The position numbers were made by a program, and so were the translations under genes. From an uncultured Erysipelotrichaceae bacterium (GTDB lineage: Bacteria; Bacillota_I; Bacilli_A; Erysipelotrichales; Erysipelotrichaceae), in the NCBI GenBank assembly GCA_947569705.1, contig CANOSP010000007.1:1-64000 (forward strand): a stretch of 64,000 nt of DNA, in the 5' to 3' direction. A model generated the notes under the pieces. The model was not told where the DNA came from. It was given only the letters and a program-made list of their open reading frames with translations, and did no database searches. Positions 26,249 to 37,200 of the stretch are shown here, one piece after another. Each line of letters starts with the position of its first letter. Within the stretch, counting starts at the first letter, position 1.

Positions 26249-26644
26249 TTACCAAACGTAAGCAAGCACTTCGCCGCCTACATGTTTTGCACGCGCATCT
26301 TTATCTGTCATCATACCTTCAGATGTAGAAATGATGGCAATGCCTAAACCGTTTAATACACGCGGAATGGAATCTACCTTCGCATATGCACGTAATCCCG
26401 GTTTAGAGATACGTTTTAAGCCGCTGATTACTTTTTCACCGTTAGGACCGTATTTCAAAGTAATCGTAATTGTTTTCTTAACATCACCTGCGACTGTAAA
26501 ATCAGTGATGAAGCCTTCGTTCTTTAAGATTTCAGCGATTGCTGTTTTCTCTTTACTTGCGGGAATTTCAACAGTTTCGTGACGCGCCTGCAGGGCATTA
26601 CGAACTCTTGTAAGCATATCCGCAATTGGATCTGTCATAATCAT
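26249..26644 (-). CDS. rpsH: 30S ribosomal protein S8
   Basis: 131 residues. [14 protein letters not shown] opening and C-terminal [21 protein letters not shown]. The ATG at 26644 has GGAGGA 7 bases upstream; the second in-frame ATG two codons on would be too far from it. Confidence 0.98.
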   Translation of the reverse strand: MIMTDPIADMLTRVRNALQARHETVEIPASKEKTAIAEILKNEGFITDFTVAGDVKKTITITLKYGPNGEKVISGLKRISKPGLRAYAKVDSIPRVLNGLGIAIISTSEGMMTDKDARAKHVGGEVLAYVW

Positions 26645-26660
26645 TGAGCGTTCCTCCTTC

Positions 26661-26846
26661 TTACCAGCTGGCCTTCTTCACTCCCGGAATTTGACCCTTA
26701 TAAGCCAATTCACGGAAGCAAATACGACATAGCTTGTATTTGCGCAATACTGAGTGAGGGCGTCCACAGCGTTCACAACGTGTGTACTCACGCACTTTGT
26801 ACTTCTGAGGACGGTTACATTTATTAATCATTGCTTTCTTTGCCAT
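26661..26846 (-). CDS. rpsN: 30S ribosomal protein S14, zinc-binding type
   Basis: 61 residues. The four Cys of [10 protein letters not shown] and [10 protein letters not shown] bind zinc (C+ or type Z form). It ends in the usual [11 protein letters not shown]. Confidence 0.98.
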   Translation of the reverse strand: MAKKAMINKCNRPQKYKVREYTRCERCGRPHSVLRKYKLCRICFRELAYKGQIPGVKKASW

Positions 26847-26857
26847 ATGAAGTCCTC

Positions 26858-27397
26858 CTATTTCTTGAAAGGCATACCTAAATCGGTTAATAATGCCTTT
26901 GCTTCATCGTTTGTTTTGGCAGTCGTTACAATAACGACATCCATACCGCGGATTTTGCTTACCTTATCGTAATCAATTTCCGGGAAGATCAGCTGTTCCT
27001 TCACACCCAAGGTATAATTACCGCGACCGTCGAAGGAAGTATCACTGACACCGCGGAAATCACGTACACGCGGCAGTGAAATGTTCATCAGCTTATCTAA
27101 GAAATCATACATTTTTTCAGAGCGAAGTGTTACCTTGCAGCCGATCGGCATTCCGGCACGAAGCTTAAAGTTCGCGATTGATTTCTTTGCCTTAGTTACC
27201 ACTGCTTTTTGTCCGGTAATCTGCTCTAATTCTTTTACGGAATCCTCCAAAGCTTTTGCATTTTGGATTGCATCACCAACACCGATGTTAATAACAACCT
27301 TTTCTACACGAGGAACTTCCATTACATTTTTGTAACCGAATTTCTCCATCATAGCGGAAATGACTGTTTCCTTATATTTCTGTTCCAGGCGGTTCAT
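26858..27397 (-). CDS. rplE: 50S ribosomal protein L5
   Basis: 179 residues. [20 protein letters not shown] and [19 protein letters not shown] are family segments; binds 5S rRNA. Confidence 0.98.
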   Translation of the reverse strand: MNRLEQKYKETVISAMMEKFGYKNVMEVPRVEKVVINIGVGDAIQNAKALEDSVKELEQITGQKAVVTKAKKSIANFKLRAGMPIGCKVTLRSEKMYDFLDKLMNISLPRVRDFRGVSDTSFDGRGNYTLGVKEQLIFPEIDYDKVSKIRGMDVVIVTTAKTNDEAKALLTDLGMPFKK

Positions 27398-27408
27398 GTC
27401 AATCCCTC

Positions 27409-27732
27409 CTACTTCAAGACAGTGCCGCTCTTTTTAAGCACGCGCACTTTTGTCTGATTGCCTTTCTTATCTGTTTCTGTTTTATAACCGATTCTGCTGG
27501 CAGCTTTTGCTTTTTCATCATAAGCCATCACATTAGAAACATGAATCGGCATTTCTTTTTCAATGATTCCTCCGTCAGGATTTGCCTGAGTCGGTTTCAT
27601 ATGCTTTTTCACAACATTGACGCCCGCTACAAGCACCTTATCCTTTTTAGGAAATACTTGAAGTACTTCAGCAACTGTGCCCTTGTAAGCACCGGCAATG
27701 ACTTGTACCTTATCACCTTTTTTGATTTTCAC
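27409..27732 (-). CDS. rplX: 50S ribosomal protein L24
   Basis: 107 residues. KOW motif [19 protein letters not shown] at the start, then [19 protein letters not shown]. Confidence 0.98.
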   Translation of the reverse strand: MKIKKGDKVQVIAGAYKGTVAEVLQVFPKKDKVLVAGVNVVKKHMKPTQANPDGGIIEKEMPIHVSNVMAYDEKAKAASRIGYKTETDKKGNQTKVRVLKKSGTVLK

Positions 27733-27745
27733 TTGGACACACCTC

Positions 27746-28114
27746 CTATAATACTTCCGGAGCCAAAGAAACGATCTTCATGAAATCCTTGTCTCTCAGC
27801 TCTCTTGCCACCGGCCCGAAAATACGAGTTCCGCGTGGTGTTTTATCATCTTTAATCAATACAACGGCATTGTCATCGAATTTGATGTAAGTTCCGTTTT
27901 CACGGCGCACTCCGCGTTTTGTACGAACGATAACGCCTTTTACGACGTCGCCCTTCTTCACTGTACCGCCGGGAGCAGCCTGCTTCACTGTACATACGAC
28001 AATGTCGCCGATGTTGGAAAATTTACGTACGCTACCGCCTAAACAACGGATAACTAAGACTTCCTTAGCACCGGTATTGTCGGCAACACGCAATCTACTT
28101 TCATTTTGAATCAT
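27746..28114 (-). CDS. rplN: 50S ribosomal protein L14
   Basis: 122 residues. [20 protein letters not shown] opening; [20 protein letters not shown] near the end. Confidence 0.98.
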   Translation of the reverse strand: MIQNESRLRVADNTGAKEVLVIRCLGGSVRKFSNIGDIVVCTVKQAAPGGTVKKGDVVKGVIVRTKRGVRRENGTYIKFDDNAVVLIKDDKTPRGTRIFGPVARELRDKDFMKIVSLAPEVL

Positions 28115-28135
28115 GAATGCTTACCTCCTGTCGGC

Positions 28136-28396
28136 CTACAGCTCAACGGCTTTTTCAACGATTTCAACCAAACGGAAACGCTTTGTTGCTGACAACGGAC
28201 GAGTTTCCATAATCAATACCTTATCGCCGATTTTCGCTTCGTTCTTTTCGTCATGAGCCTTGAACTTCTTTGAATATTTTACACGCTTTCCGTAAATCGG
28301 ATGCGTTTTCTTTGTTTCTACAATTACTGTGATCGTCTTGTCCATTTTATCGGAAATGACGGTACCACGGTATGTTTTACGGTTAGATCTTTCCAT
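28136..28396 (-). CDS. rpsQ: 30S ribosomal protein S17
   Basis: 86 residues. [19 protein letters not shown] and [19 protein letters not shown] are diagnostic. Confidence 0.98.
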   Translation of the reverse strand: MERSNRKTYRGTVISDKMDKTITVIVETKKTHPIYGKRVKYSKKFKAHDEKNEAKIGDKVLIMETRPLSATKRFRLVEIVEKAVEL

Positions 28397-28410
28397 GCTT
28401 CATGATCCTC

Positions 28411-28611
28411 CTATTCCTGATTGGCAAGCTCACGCTCGCGTACCACTGTCTTGATACGTGCAATGTCTTTTTTCACTGTACGCATACGGGCTGTGTTGGT
28501 TAATTGACCGGTTGCTTGCTGGAAACGAAGATTGAAGAGTTCATCTTTAAGCGTTTCGATCTCTTGTAGTAATTCCGTATTGCTTTTTTCTCTGATCTCT
28601 TTCGCTGTCAT
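28411..28611 (-). CDS. rpmC: 50S ribosomal protein L29
   Basis: 66 residues, helical hairpin. [20 protein letters not shown] is the family core. It starts two bases after the rplP stop. Confidence 0.97.
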   Translation of the reverse strand: MTAKEIREKSNTELLQEIETLKDELFNLRFQQATGQLTNTARMRTVKKDIARIKTVVRERELANQE

Positions 28612-28613
28612 AA

Positions 28614-29027
28614 TTACTTAACTCCTTTTCTAACAAATTTTGTTTTTACCGGTAATTTGTGAGAAGCAAGACGGAAAGCCTCACGTGCTACTTCTTCACT
28701 TACTCCCTCGATTTCAAACATGATACGGCCCGGCTTTACAACTGCTACCCATCCTTCAGGAGCACCTTTACCGGAACCCATACGTACTTCAAGCGGTTTT
28801 TTCGTAATTGCCAAATGCGGGAATATACGAATCCAAACCTTACCGCCACGCTTCATATAACGTGTCATCGCAATACGGGCAGCTTCTATTTGACGGTTGC
28901 TTACATAAGCACCGGAATCTGCCATCAGACCGAATTCACCGAAGTTTACTTCACGGCCTGCCTTGCTGCGTCCTTCATAGCTCAAACGGTGAGGACGTCT
29001 ATATTTTGTTCTCTTTGGCATCAACAT
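28614..29027 (-). CDS. rplP: 50S ribosomal protein L16
   Basis: 137 residues. [19 protein letters not shown] opening and [19 protein letters not shown] in the middle. GGAGG lies 10 bases before the first ATG. Confidence 0.98.
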   Translation of the reverse strand: MLMPKRTKYRRPHRLSYEGRSKAGREVNFGEFGLMADSGAYVSNRQIEAARIAMTRYMKRGGKVWIRIFPHLAITKKPLEVRMGSGKGAPEGWVAVVKPGRIMFEIEGVSEEVAREAFRLASHKLPVKTKFVRKGVK

Positions 29028-29030
29028 AGA

Positions 29031-29810
29031 TTAGTTTCCTCCTTCCGCTTTTGCCCCTTCTGCCTTAGCAGTGTTGTTGTTACGGTTATTGCGGTTTCCG
29101 CGATCATTACGTCCGCCGCGGTTATTACGGCGACGGCGATCGTTTACCGGATTTTTTGGTGCTTCCGGTTCCGTTACCATTTGTCCCGGTAATACTTCAC
29201 CGCGGCAAATCCACACTTTAACGCCAAGACGTCCGTAGGTTGTGCTTGCTTCTTCCCATGCGTAGTCAATATCCGCACGCAGTGTATGAAGCGGAACGAC
29301 ACCTTCGGAATAGCCTTCGGTACGCGCCATATCAGCTCCGCCCAAACGTCCGGATACGCTGGTTTTAATACCCTTTGCACCGGCACGCATTGTACGCTGG
29401 ATTGCTTTTTTCTGGCATGTACGGAAGCTTGCACGCTGCTCTAACTGATCGGCGATGCTTCTTGCGACCAAGCGCGCATCCAAATCAGGATTAGCGATTT
29501 CAAGCACTTTTACATAGACATTTTTCTTTGTCAGTTTTTCTAATTTCTTTTTCAAGTTTTCAATATTTTCACCGTTGGTACCGATGATCACACCCGGACG
29601 AGCGGTACGGATCATGATTTCCACACGGTTTTTTGAACGCTCGATTTCAACACGGCTGACGGAAGCTGCTTTGCATTCCTGCATGATGAATTCACGAATT
29701 TTTACGTCTTCTAACAGTAAATCAGCATAGTCCTTGTCTGCAAACCATCTTGATTCCCAATCACGAATGATTCCGACACGCATGCCGATCGGGCTTACTT
29801 TCTGTCCCAT
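29031..29810 (-). CDS. rpsC: 30S ribosomal protein S3 with Asn/Arg/Gly-rich tail
   Basis: 259 residues, about 40 more than the usual S3. The KH domain holds the [11 protein letters not shown] loop, and the C-terminal domain ends near [14 protein letters not shown]. After that comes an extra low-complexity tail of Arg, Asn and Gly ([18 protein letters not shown]) ending in [11 protein letters not shown]. Such tails occur in some Firmicutes and may add RNA contacts at the mRNA entry site; that is inference. Confidence 0.97.
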   Translation of the reverse strand: MGQKVSPIGMRVGIIRDWESRWFADKDYADLLLEDVKIREFIMQECKAASVSRVEIERSKNRVEIMIRTARPGVIIGTNGENIENLKKKLEKLTKKNVYVKVLEIANPDLDARLVARSIADQLEQRASFRTCQKKAIQRTMRAGAKGIKTSVSGRLGGADMARTEGYSEGVVPLHTLRADIDYAWEEASTTYGRLGVKVWICRGEVLPGQMVTEPEAPKNPVNDRRRRNNRGGRNDRGNRNNRNNNTAKAEGAKAEGGN

Positions 29811-29821
29811 GGGCTACCTCC

Positions 29822-30157
29822 TTAATCACGCTCGTCAACCACAACAGTAATGTGGCTGGTGCGTTTGTGGATCGCACTTGCAGATCCTTTGGCACGTGGC
29901 ATAAAACGCTTTAAGGTAACACCCTCGTTTGCATAACATGCTTTCACGTACAGTTTTTCTTCATCCATTTCGTTATTATTTACGGCATTGCTAACCGCAG
30001 ATTTTAAAACCTTTGCGATTGCCTCAGCTGCTACATTCGGTGTAAACTTCAAAATTGCGGCAGCTTCATCTGCGTTTTTCCCACGAATCAGGTCTAATAC
30101 TAAGCGAGCCTTTCTAGGTGGGATACGTAATGTTTTTGCTGTTGCTTTTACTTCCAT
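29822..30157 (-). CDS. rplV: 50S ribosomal protein L22
   Basis: 111 residues from the ATG at 30157; the GTG directly before it is less likely, since AGGAGG lies 8 bases from the [25 protein letters not shown] and the exit-tunnel loop [17 protein letters not shown] are present. Confidence 0.97.
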   Translation of the reverse strand: MEVKATAKTLRIPPRKARLVLDLIRGKNADEAAAILKFTPNVAAEAIAKVLKSAVSNAVNNNEMDEEKLYVKACYANEGVTLKRFMPRAKGSASAIHKRTSHITVVVDERD

Positions 30158-30169
30158 CACTAATTCCTC

Positions 30170-30448
30170 CTATCGTTTCGCTTTCTTGTCATCGTCACCG
30201 TGTACCGCAAATTTACGGGTCGGAACGAATTCACCTAATTTGTGTCCTACCATATCTTCCGTTACGTAAACCGGTAAATGCTCTTTACCGTTGTAAACAG
30301 CAAATGTATGCTCTACAAAGCTTGGGAAGATTGTTGATCGACGTGACCATGTTTTGATTACTTCTTTTTTACCGGCAGCATTCAGCGCTTCCACTTTTTT
30401 CATCAAGTGATCATCACAGAATGGGCCTTTTTTCAAGCTACGACTCAT
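30170..30448 (-). CDS. rpsS: 30S ribosomal protein S19
   Basis: 92 residues. [19 protein letters not shown] opening and [15 protein letters not shown] near the end. Confidence 0.98.
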   Translation of the reverse strand: MSRSLKKGPFCDDHLMKKVEALNAAGKKEVIKTWSRRSTIFPSFVEHTFAVYNGKEHLPVYVTEDMVGHKLGEFVPTRKFAVHGDDDKKAKR

Positions 30449-30468
30449 TTTACCATTTCCTCCTTCGC

Positions 30469-31302
30469 TTATTTACCGTTACGACGACGTACGATTAATT
30501 TCGTAGATGCTTTCTTCGCTTTGCGTGTTTTCACACCCATAGCTTTCTTGCCCCACGGAGTCATCGGTGATTTACGTCCTACCGGAGTACGACCTTCACC
30601 ACCGCCGTGCGGGTGATCGTTCGGGTTCATTACGGAACCGCGGACTGTCGGACGAATACCTCTCCAACGATTACGTCCTGCTTTACCGTAGTTTACTAAG
30701 GAATGATCCTCATTGCCGACAACACCGATAGTTGCGCGGCAGTTGCTTAACACTTTACGAACCTCGCCTGATGCCAAGCGCAGTGTAACGTATTTTTCTT
30801 CAATACCGAGAATCTGAGCAGATGTACCGGCAGAACGTGCCATCTGTCCGCCCTTACCGGGCTTTAATTCAACGTTGTGTACAACCGTACCTTCAGGCAT
30901 ATCGCGAAGCTCTAAAGCGTTTCCGACTTTAATATCGCTTCCCTTTCCTGATTCTACGCTCATACCTACGGTTAAGCCCTTCGGTGCTAAGATGTAACGT
31001 TTTTCACCGTCTGCATAGTTCAGCAGTGCAATGTTGGCACTGCGGTTCGGATCATATTCAATCGTTGCGACTTTAGCAGGAATTCCGTCCTTATTACGCT
31101 TAAAGTCGATGATTCGATATGCTCTTTTATGTCCGCCGCCTTGATGACGAGTAGTGATGCGACCGTTATTATTACGACCGCCTTTGCTCTTTAACGGAGC
31201 AAGTAAACTTTTTTCCGGCTTGTTTGTTGTGATTTCCTCATATGTCAAGCTGGTCATACCACGACGACCGGGCGTGGTTGGCTTATATTTTCTGATTGCC
31301 AT
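30469..31302 (-). CDS. rplB: 50S ribosomal protein L2
   Basis: 277 residues. [19 protein letters not shown] opening; the conserved [18 protein letters not shown] segment near the peptidyl-transferase centre is intact. Confidence 0.98.
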   Translation of the reverse strand: MAIRKYKPTTPGRRGMTSLTYEEITTNKPEKSLLAPLKSKGGRNNNGRITTRHQGGGHKRAYRIIDFKRNKDGIPAKVATIEYDPNRSANIALLNYADGEKRYILAPKGLTVGMSVESGKGSDIKVGNALELRDMPEGTVVHNVELKPGKGGQMARSAGTSAQILGIEEKYVTLRLASGEVRKVLSNCRATIGVVGNEDHSLVNYGKAGRNRWRGIRPTVRGSVMNPNDHPHGGGEGRTPVGRKSPMTPWGKKAMGVKTRKAKKASTKLIVRRRNGK

Positions 31303-31355
31303 TGATATCCTCCTTACGCATTATTTATACAGGAAATAGCGTGCTTCTCCCTGAT

Positions 31356-31652
31356 TTATTTCGCTTCCGCTTCGCCGAACAGATCAATATCCTGTCCTGC
31401 CTTGATTTTTACATAGGCCTTGCGGACCGCTTTGGTCTTGCCGATGTAACGTCCCACTCTTTTTGTTTTCGGACGTACATTTACAACATTTACTTTATCA
31501 ACATCAACATGGAAAATGTTTTCCACTGCCTGTTTGATCAGAATTTTGTTTGAACCCTTTTTTACTTCAAAGGTTACTACATTGTTTTCGTCCATATATC
31601 TCATTGTTTTTTCTGTGATAATCGGACGGATAATAATATCTTTATAGTTCAT
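31356..31652 (-). CDS. rplW: 50S ribosomal protein L23
   Basis: 98 residues. DIIIRPIITEKTMRYMDENN opening and VNVVNVRPKTKRVGRYIGK. Its start overlaps the rplD stop by one base. Confidence 0.98.
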   Translation of the reverse strand: MNYKDIIIRPIITEKTMRYMDENNVVTFEVKKGSNKILIKQAVENIFHVDVDKVNVVNVRPKTKRVGRYIGKTKAVRKAYVKIKAGQDIDLFGEAEAK

Positions 31653-32281
31653 TATCCTAATGCCTCCTCAACATGCTTCACAGCAGCTTCTGTGAACACG
31701 ATTTTGTTTGCATTAACGATATCATATACATTGATACCATCCGCAGTCAGCATCATCATTGTCGGAATGTTGCGCATCGAGCAGAATGCGTTCTCGAAGT
31801 CTTCATCCGGTGCTACAACAAACAATGTTTTGTTGCAGGCATTGATATTGCTGATAATTTGAACGAACGCCTTTGTTTTCGGCTCTGCCAGCTTAAGTGC
31901 ATCAACAACAGTCATATTGCTTTCTGCTACCTTTTCACTCAAGACTGATTTCAGTGCCAAACGACGTACTTTTTTGTTTAGCTTGTAGCTGTAGCTTCTC
32001 GGTGTCGGTCCGAATACGGTACCGCCGCCGCGCCACTGCGGAGCACGCGTTGAACCCTGACGGGCACGACCGGTTCCTTTTTGACGCCATGGCTTGCGAC
32101 CGCCGCCGCGTACTTCGCTGCGACCTTTTGTGTCGTGTGTGCCTTGACGCATACATGCGCGCTGCATGATGATGGCATCAAATATTGCCTGCTGATTTGG
32201 CTCGATGCCAAATACTTCAGGGCTAAGAGTGATTTCGTGCAGCTCCTTACCCTCTTGGTTTAATACTACCGTTTTAGGCAT
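31652..32281 (-). CDS. rplD: 50S ribosomal protein L4
   Basis: 209 residues. The tunnel loop [19 protein letters not shown] is intact. In B. subtilis and E. coli, L4 can repress the S10 operon; here the S10 leader carries several hairpins that could be its target. Confidence 0.98.
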   Translation of the reverse strand: MPKTVVLNQEGKELHEITLSPEVFGIEPNQQAIFDAIIMQRACMRQGTHDTKGRSEVRGGGRKPWRQKGTGRARQGSTRAPQWRGGGTVFGPTPRSYSYKLNKKVRRLALKSVLSEKVAESNMTVVDALKLAEPKTKAFVQIISNINACNKTLFVVAPDEDFENAFCSMRNIPTMMMLTADGINVYDIVNANKIVFTEAAVKHVEEALG

Positions 32282-32284
32282 CTG

Positions 32285-32974
32285 TTATTCCTCCTCGCTT
32301 CTGTTATACTGAACTAATGTCGGTGCCGGTTTTGCTTTCTTAGCACATTTTGCGCTGCAAACCATTACCATACCACGTTTCGGTCCGGGAACATTTCCCT
32401 TAATCAATAAGCAGTTGTTCTCTACATCTACTTTAACGATTTGTAAATTTTGATTGGTTGTGCGGTATCCGCCTTCCTGACCTGCCATGATCGTACCCTT
32501 TAAGATTTTACCTTGGCGGGAAGTAATACCGTTGGTTGCTAAGGAACCGATATGACGATGATGTCCTGAACCGTGAGATTTAGGACCGATTTTCGCATTG
32601 TTGCGAACAACCGTACCGTTATATCCTTTACCCTTACTTGTTCCGATCACATCAACGATGTCACCGTCATTGAAAATATCAACTTTAACTTCTGTGCCTA
32701 ATTCCAAGCCGTTAAATTCCTCAGCTTTGAATTCTCTCGCAAAACGCTTCGGTGCGGTATTCGCTTTTGCCGCATGTCCCTTGCACGCTTTGGTTGCACG
32801 TCTTTCTTTTACATCTTCAAACCCTAATTGAACTGCTTCATAGCCATCGTTTTCATTTGTTTTCTTCTGTAAAACGATATTCGGTGTAGCCTCAACTACG
32901 GTTACCGGGATCAATACTCCATCTTCAGTGAAAACCTGAGTCATCCCTAACTTACGTCCTAAGATTCCTTTCAT
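32285..32974 (-). CDS. rplC: 50S ribosomal protein L3
   Basis: 229 residues. MKGILGRKLGMTQVFTEDG opening and the central loop SHGSGHHRHIGSL, which reaches the peptidyl-transferase centre. Confidence 0.98.
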   Translation of the reverse strand: MKGILGRKLGMTQVFTEDGVLIPVTVVEATPNIVLQKKTNENDGYEAVQLGFEDVKERRATKACKGHAAKANTAPKRFAREFKAEEFNGLELGTEVKVDIFNDGDIVDVIGTSKGKGYNGTVVRNNAKIGPKSHGSGHHRHIGSLATNGITSRQGKILKGTIMAGQEGGYRTTNQNLQIVKVDVENNCLLIKGNVPGPKRGMVMVCSAKCAKKAKPAPTLVQYNRSEEE

Positions 32975-32985
32975 GCTGCCACCTC

Positions 32986-33297
32986 CTAAAGTTTGATCTC
33001 GATGTCAACACCGCTCGGCAATTCCAAACGACTTAATGAGTCGATTGTTTCTGCTGTAGGTCCGACAATTTCAATTAAACGCTTATGCGTTCTTACCTCA
33101 AATTGCTCACGTGAGTCTTTGTATTTGTGCACCGCACGCAGGATTGTTACTACCTGTTTTTCAGTCGGGAGCGGTACCGGCCCAACGATCTTTTTTGCAC
33201 CGTGAGATTGTGCTGCCTGAACGATCTTTTCTGCAGAAGCATCTAAGATTCTGTGTTCATAAGCCTTTAAGCGAATTCTTACGCTGTTTTTTGCCAT
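32986..33297 (-). CDS. rpsJ: 30S ribosomal protein S10
   Basis: 103 residues. [20 protein letters not shown] opening and the [12 protein letters not shown] loop. First gene of the ribosomal superoperon, with a long structured leader and a good promoter. Confidence 0.98.
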   Translation of the reverse strand: MAKNSVRIRLKAYEHRILDASAEKIVQAAQSHGAKKIVGPVPLPTEKQVVTILRAVHKYKDSREQFEVRTHKRLIEIVGPTAETIDSLSRLELPSGVDIEIKL

Positions 33298-33417
33298 GAA
33301 TTTTTCTCCTTTCGTCTATATCTGGATAGACTCGCTCAATGCGAATTCCCTGACACACTGCATTCATGACAACGCTTATCGGTGTGTCAGCAACCTCGCA
33401 CGTCCACGCGGTCGTGC
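33298..33417 (-). promoter_or_regulatory. Structured leader of the S10 operon
   Basis: About 120 bases between promoter and rpsJ form three hairpins on the minus strand: GCACG / CGTGC (33417-33398), CTGACACAC / GTGTGTCAG (33390-33350, nine pairs, long loop) and GTCTAT / ATAGAC (33331-33314) near the ribosome site. Such leaders allow ribosomal-protein feedback. No match to a named leader family was recognised. Confidence 0.5.
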
Positions 33418-33421
33418 AAAT

Positions 33422-33450
33422 ATTCTATCATAATATACCTATGATTACAA
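33422..33450 (-). promoter_or_regulatory. Promoter of the S10 operon
   Basis: Minus strand TTGTAA (33450-33445), 17-base spacer, TAGAAT (33427-33422). Confidence 0.65.
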
Positions 33451-33577
33451 GCATAAATTTTATTTTCTTACCGCTAACAATTCCACCGGTCACTATTTTC
33501 AGTTATTATAATTTATTTTGTATGCGTCTCTATGGTTACGCCAGCGCTTTAAGCTATAGTTTTGACTGTTTAAATTA

Positions 33578-34051
33578 TAAATGTTATTACCGGGAAAAGA
33601 AGTAAGAGAGAATAAAAGAAAATTCAATAAGCACTTAAATCGCTTTATTAGCTACCCTCTATTACTCGATCTTGTCTTAAAGTCTTTTGCTAAACTTATT
33701 GAAGCCTATCTTATCAAAGATCGCTATCTTCTCTTTAACTCCTGTTGCGATTTCTATTATTAAAAGAAGGATTTCAACGATGTTCTTTGTTTTATCAGAA
33801 AATCTAAAATATCAGAAATGATTTCTGTGTATAAGATGCTTTATAATTGGTCAGATGAAATTCTTAAGTCATTTATTGTTGCAAATGGTAAAAGGTTAGC
33901 TAAAAGCATTATGGAATCATTTAATTCTATTGTCAAATTCATCAACAAAACCGAGAACGGCTATGTTATTTTTACTCGTTTTTGTAATCGCTGTATGTAT
34001 TGTATGAATAAAGATGCAATTTTTGATCTTGCCGCCAGCATAATCCTATAA
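33578..34051 (+). pseudogene. Degraded ISL3-family transposase, C-terminal remnant
   Basis: Two plus-strand frames keep pieces of an ISL3-type transposase. The first (33590-33760) reads FNKHLNRFISYPLLLDLVL...LIEAYLIKDRYLLFN. The second (33818-34051) reads LYNWSDEILKSFIVANGKRL...NGYVIFTRFCNRCMYC. The last part matches the conserved end of ISL3 transposases around the catalytic Glu/Ser-Asn region. A stop and a frame change separate the pieces, and the N-terminal half is missing. TTTGACACTAAA just after (34116-34127) may be the old terminal repeat. Confidence 0.65.
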
Positions 34052-34124
34052 AGATGAAAGGTCATAAAAGAGGCTCATATAACAAACACAACTCTTTAAT
34101 TTTGATACATGTTATTTGACACTA

Positions 34125-34170
34125 AAAAAGGTAGCGGATATTCATTTTCTTACTTATCCTCTACCTTTTT
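34125..34170. terminator. Bidirectional terminator between IS remnant and GH89 gene
   Basis: AAAAAGGTAGCGGATA pairs with TATCCTCTACCTTTTT. A T run follows the stem on both strands, so it can stop transcription from either side. Confidence 0.7.
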
Positions 34171-34285
34171 GAAACCCTATGATAATTTAGAGCCTGCCTT
34201 CATCTTGTCTTTACCCTATTTTTATTTAGAGCGTTTTTTGATGAAGTCCTACCTTAATTTAGAGTCCTTTTTTAAGATGAATCAA

Positions 34286-37200
34286 TCAAATTGATTCATC
34301 TTCCAGCACCTTTTCCATTTTCTTGGTTACGAAGATCAATACTGCTCCAAGTAAGATGAATGCTGGAATACTGCTCGCTGTTACCGGCTGTGTTGCCGTG
34401 TCAACGATCGGAGAATCACTGGATACAATTGCATAATATGAATTATGGTTTGTTGTAAATGTGATATATCCGTCCACTACTTTAGATGGTATTGTTGTTG
34501 CTTTTCCGTCATCAGAAATATATACAATACCCAGATAGCGTTTTGCTTTCAACTCGTCATCTAATTTAATCTTAACCGTAATGTTTCCTTCCGGTGTATA
34601 TGTTACACCATTGCGCAGCATATAAATGTTGAAGATTTTTTCAAATTTATACTTCGCAACTGCATCTTTGTTTGTGATTTTCGCAATGATGTTTGCTTTT
34701 ACATCAGCTACTAAATCCTCAACAATCAACACAACATCAGATGGGAACTTACCAATAACACTTACATTGTTTTTGTTGTTATCAATTTGAGTTACATTAC
34801 CCGGTTTAATTGGCTTATTCGGTTCAACCGGATTTGGGATAACCGGTTTGCCTGGTTTATTCGGTTGATCAGGTTTACCTGGATTATCCGGTGTACCCGG
34901 CTTGTTTGGCTGATCAGGATTGTCAGGTGTATCAGGAGTATCCGGTGTGTCTGGGTTTGACGGATCATTTGATTTGAGTTTCAAACCTTCGATTGCTTCC
35001 TCAATATCAATAATACATTCGTTTACCTCGCTCAAAGATACAACATCTTTCTTAGCTACTGCCTCCGCACGTTCGATGACCGCTGTCAACACTTCCCATG
35101 TAGAAGGTACGTAATCCTCCTCCTTCAATGCCTTTGCTTTTGCGATTGCTTCCTGTAACGCTGCCAAATCAGAAGGCTGTGCTTTTTTCTGAAGCTTCGC
35201 AATTGCATTTTCGATCGCCTTTGCCATAGCGTCTACAACATCCTGCTCATTGATTTTCTTATCACGTATTACAGCATCAATCGCTTCCTCTACCGCACTG
35301 AAATCCATATAATCATTCGGATTTAAAATCTCGGCCTTACGAATTGCTTCATCTACCTTTGTATAATCGGCATCCTTATAGATAAGCTTTGCCATCACTT
35401 CACGAAGTGTAGCACATGCGGTATCCACTTCATTCTGCGTTGCCCCTTCTGCTTGCTCGACCTGTAATGCGTTTTCCAAGGCCTGTTCAAGCAGCGTCCA
35501 GCTGTCAGCCGTATAAAGTGCTTCAGATAAATCTTTCGCCTCTGCGATCGCAGCACTCAAATCGGATGTATTCGCCTTGAATTTTATTCCTTTGACAATC
35601 AGCTCCTGAACGGATACGGAATTCCGCTTACCGCCGGATTCTAATTGTACATCAGTTAAATACAGCTTTACATAGCGTGCCAAGACATGATCGAGTTCAT
35701 ACACATCCTCATCACCCGGCAATGCATTCGTTTTCTTTTCTCCGACCTTTGTCCATGTTACATTATCCTCGCTGATATAAACCTCATAGTGATGCCAAAT
35801 ATTACCACCGAAAACCACTTGAATCTGTGAAACCTCATACAGCTTTTCTAAATCAACCACTGCCCAACCCGGAGTGATCGTTTCCTCATACGGTTTTCCG
35901 GTTGCGCTTAAGCGACCTGCATTCCAATGGGTATCCAAGCTGCCGTCTGTTAAGCGCTCGCTGTTGCCTGAGGGATCATTGTGAGCCGTTACCGTTTTAT
36001 GCAGGGCAACATTAGGAGTTGTTTTTAAATCCAACGCGACAAGCGCATCATATAGTGCCCAATAAACGGTTCCTGCCTCATCCGGATTCGCACCGTTTTC
36101 ATAAGAGGTTGTCGCATCGCTCAGCGCTGTCTCAAACGGCTTTATTGCCTCTTGAGCCGCATTATCAATATTCAATGTCGCCGCAAAATCAAGCAATGTT
36201 TTGAGCTGTACCAAATCAGGAAGAATACGCTCACCGTATGCACGCACCTCACCGAGCTGTAACGCCTTCGTATCATCAGCTGCCACTACCTTGATATAGC
36301 GTGCAATCGCTGCCTCTAACGGATAATTAATCCCTGCTTCATCCTCGTTTCCAGCTTTCTTTTCACCGACCTTCACCCATGTATTTTTATCATTGCTGAT
36401 ATAAACACTGTAGCCGCAGCTCTGAGCATTCGATACGATATTGAGCTTAGATAATTGGAATTCACCGATCAAATCGATCATCACCTCAGCATCTGCTCCC
36501 GCAAGCTCTAAAATAGTATCCTTATCACCGTCATTTACCGTATTGACATTCTCATTGGCAGGCGATGCCTCACCAAAGCCCGGCAAAGCGACATTTCCGA
36601 TATTCGGATCAAGTTCTCCGCTGATTGCGCATTCATCTAATACACGCTGTGCAATCATCTGAATTTCTGCCGCCGAATCCTTCGCGGTTCTTGTATAATT
36701 CTGCTTCGATAAATTCCATTTCCAATAGACATCAAAGTAATCACTCTTTGATAAATTACCGTTGCTCACTGAAGCGTTGTTTTCTAAATTATCGGCTACA
36801 CGATTCAAATATTCACTCCAAATAGCGGTATTCAAATCCTTAAAAATACCTTCATAATTGCGCCAGCCGTAATCCTTTAAGCCACCGTGTGAATTTCGTG
36901 AGCCCCAAGAGGTAATCAGCGCCTTAGCGCCCATTTCAAAAGAATCCACCGCAAAATCATCATATGCGCTTCCTCGGTCCGTTGCCTTGCCGATCCATTC
37001 ACCGCCGAGCTGCTCCTGTTGCGTCGACGCTACCTCATTCAATACATCAAAGGCATTCAGGAATTCATCCTTTAATGTCTTAAACTCTGCCACAGTATCT
37101 GTCGATCGTGCGTCTAGGACCTCATTGTATTTCAATACTGCATAATTGCTTACTTGTTGACGCATGATTTCTGTAATATCATATAAATAGCATTCACTGT

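Noticed and set aside
31897-32263. Several overlapping frames within rplD
   Set aside because: All are shadows of the Arg/Gly-rich L4 coding sequence.
34274-34302. Perfect inverted repeat at the GH89 stop taken as a terminator
   Set aside because: On the minus strand it is followed by A residues, not T. The better terminator lies at 34125-34170.
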